Part shown: positions 10,327-11,249 of the stretch, piece after piece
Position numbering within the stretch: the stretch's first letter is position 1
Layout of the letters: each line of letters starts with the position of its first letter
Assembly: GCA_028868455.1 (NCBI GenBank)
Contig: JAGWUK010000047.1
Location: 1-11,249 of the forward strand
DNA length: 11,249 nt
Reading direction: 5' to 3'
DNA from: Burkholderiales bacterium
GTDB taxonomy: Bacteria > Pseudomonadota > Gammaproteobacteria > Burkholderiales > Burkholderiaceae_D
Position numbers and translations under genes: made by a program
The notes under the pieces: generated by a model
Databases searched by the model: none
Seen by the model: only the letters and a program-made list of their open reading frames with translations
What the model was told of the DNA's origin: nothing

Positions 10327-10351
10327 CGAAAAAAAGATAGTTCGCGGGGCT

Positions 10352-10405
10352 GACGAAAAACCGCCCCGACTGCGTTGCAGCGCCTTGTCTGGGTGGTTTT
10401 GCGTC
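10352..10405 (-). terminator. Possible terminator between the response regulator and norC
   Basis: Read on the minus strand, GACGCAAAACCACCC (10405-10391) pairs with GGGCGGTTTTTCGTC (10366-10352), 13 of 15 positions, and the right arm contains a T5 run. The 24-base loop holds a smaller CTGC/GCAG hairpin. It lies about 330 bases after the response-regulator stop and just upstream of the nor promoter, so it could insulate the nor operon from upstream transcription. The long loop and the T-run inside the stem make this a weak call. Confidence 0.4.
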
Positions 10406-10486
10406 AGTCCTGGAAGGAGGCCGATGATTCGCTATGACTGCGTTGCAGCAGCTTGTCATACGCTTGCGCTGATTGCGTCAATCCTG
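10368..10486. repeat. Imperfect direct repeat, two copies of about 50 bases
   Basis: Copy 1 begins GACTGCGTTGCAGCGCCTTG at 10368 and ends GCGTCAGTCCTG at 10412. Copy 2 begins GACTGCGTTGCAGCAGCTTG at 10436 and ends GCGTCAATCCTG at 10486. Ends are well conserved while the middle has diverged and differs by 6 bases in length. Nothing coding is apparent. It may be a local duplication or two copies of a dispersed intergenic repeat. Confidence 0.55.
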
Positions 10487-10737
10487 AAAAAATGCATGAA
10501 GGTAAAAACTGTCCAGACTGGGCTGTGTCAGATTGGAAAGTGCTGGCTCGCAGGAAACGGTTGCGAGCTCCGATGCGCATGAATGGCTGACAATCACATT
10601 ATTTTGGCGAGGGCATGCCGTTGGCTGCGCGTCGTGCCGTGACAGGACGCGTTATCAAAAGGAGGGAAGAAGTGAGCGCAGAAACCCTTGCGCAGAGGGT
10701 GGAGGCAGTAGCACAGAAGATGCTAACTGCCTCAGCC
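10487..10737. other. Gap downstream of the response regulator
   Basis: I see no supportable gene here. A short GCGCA/TGCGC inverted repeat lies at 10677-10692 without a following T-run on the minus strand. Open frames crossing it on both strands have no ribosome site or recognisable sequence. Confidence 0.4.
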
Positions 10738-11249
10738 TTAATCCAGCAAGACAGAGCCGTCCGCGCCCCATTTGACTTTTGTGATGCCGGGTTCGCTTTC
10801 TTCCAGCCGCTTGAGTTCTTGTTCCTGCGGTGACATTTCGCCACGCTGCACGCGCATTTCATCGGCCAGCCGACGTTCATCGAGCATTTGAGCACGGCGC
10901 TGGCTGGCGACTTCCAGCATTTCCTGCAAGTCGCTCTGGTTCCAGGGTTTGGGGATATAGCGGAACACTTCGGCTTCGTTAATCGCGCCCATGATCGTGT
11001 TGAAATCGGCGGATGCGCTCAACATCATGCGCACGGCATCGGGTTGCAGTTCTTTGGCAATTTTGAGGAAATCGACACCGTTCATTTCTGGCATGTGGTA
11101 GTCGGAAATGACAAAATCGAATGCGGTTTCGCTCATGCGCTGTATGGCTTCTTTAGGCGACGTAAACAGCTCGATTTTCAACTGCATGTCTTTGGCCGTT
11201 TGTCGCAAACTTCTTTGCAGCGCCGCCAGCACGTTGGGTTCGTCGTCCA
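10738..11249 (-). CDS. Response regulator with short C-terminal extension (5' end outside window)
   Basis: Partial gene: the frame stays open to the right edge and its first visible residues, DDEPNVLAAL, form the acidic pocket at the N-terminus of a receiver domain, so only a few residues are missing. The GTG at 11232 is therefore an internal Val codon, not the start. In the 169 visible residues the phospho-acceptor is D49 (ISDYHMPEMNG; codon 11101-11103), followed by the switch Ser in MMLSAS and the conserved Lys in YIPKPW. After the receiver comes a helical, charged stretch of about 60 residues ending TKVKWGADGSVLLD, with no DNA-binding, HD-GYP or GGDEF domain. It may act by protein contact in a phosphorelay. 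No partner kinase is visible, and whether it concerns denitrification is unknown. Confidence 0.88.
   Translation of the reverse strand, partial: DDEPNVLAALQRSLRQTAKDMQLKIELFTSPKEAIQRMSETAFDFVISDYHMPEMNGVDFLKIAKELQPDAVRMMLSASADFNTIMGAINEAEVFRYIPKPWNQSDLQEMLEVASQRRAQMLDERRLADEMRVQRGEMSPQEQELKRLEESEPGITKVKWGADGSVLLD

Noticed and set aside
10599..10895. 98-codon minus-strand frame overlapping the response regulator end
   Set aside because: Out of frame with the clear receiver gene and has no ribosome site or motif.
11230..11232. GTG as start of the response regulator
   Set aside because: The frame continues upstream as DDEPN, the conserved receiver acidic pocket, so the codon is internal.

Overview
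The window is a denitrification gene island from a proteobacterium, most likely a betaproteobacterium (Burkholderiales or Rhodocyclales grade). That placement rests on gene content, protein style and mid-range base composition; no phylogenetic marker is present, so it is tentative. Every convincing gene lies on the minus strand, so transcription runs from high to low coordinates.

In transcription order: (1) the 3' part of a response-regulator gene that enters from the right edge (10738 to beyond 11249). (2) A 540-base gap holding an imperfect repeat, a terminator-like hairpin and an FNR/NNR-type promoter. (3) A nitric oxide reductase operon, norC-norB-norE-norF-norQ-orf127-(4Fe-4S membrane protein)-norD. 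Its last four genes are joined by short overlaps. (4) A second FNR/NNR-type promoter in the 337-base norD-nirS gap. (5) nirS, cytochrome cd1 nitrite reductase, then a small periplasmic cytochrome c551-type protein (nirM). (6) A gene-free stretch (1-530) rich in palindromes and short tandem repeats.

Together the genes reduce nitrite to NO (NirS, with the small cytochrome as probable electron donor) and NO to N2O (NorCB). NorQ (AAA+ ATPase) and NorD (VWA domain) are the activation pair for NorCB. NorE and NorF are membrane accessory proteins. Between norQ and norD sit two tightly coupled genes of unsettled role: a small three-helix membrane protein and a polyferredoxin of the NapH/NosR/CcoG type. 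They are the best candidates here for an under-described accessory module.

Both promoters carry the same symmetric core, TTGAC-N4-GTCAA, with a -10-like hexamer at the spacing of an FNR-type class II promoter. nir and nor are therefore probably co-induced by one CRP/FNR-family regulator not encoded in the window. The heme d1 biosynthesis genes are also absent from the window.
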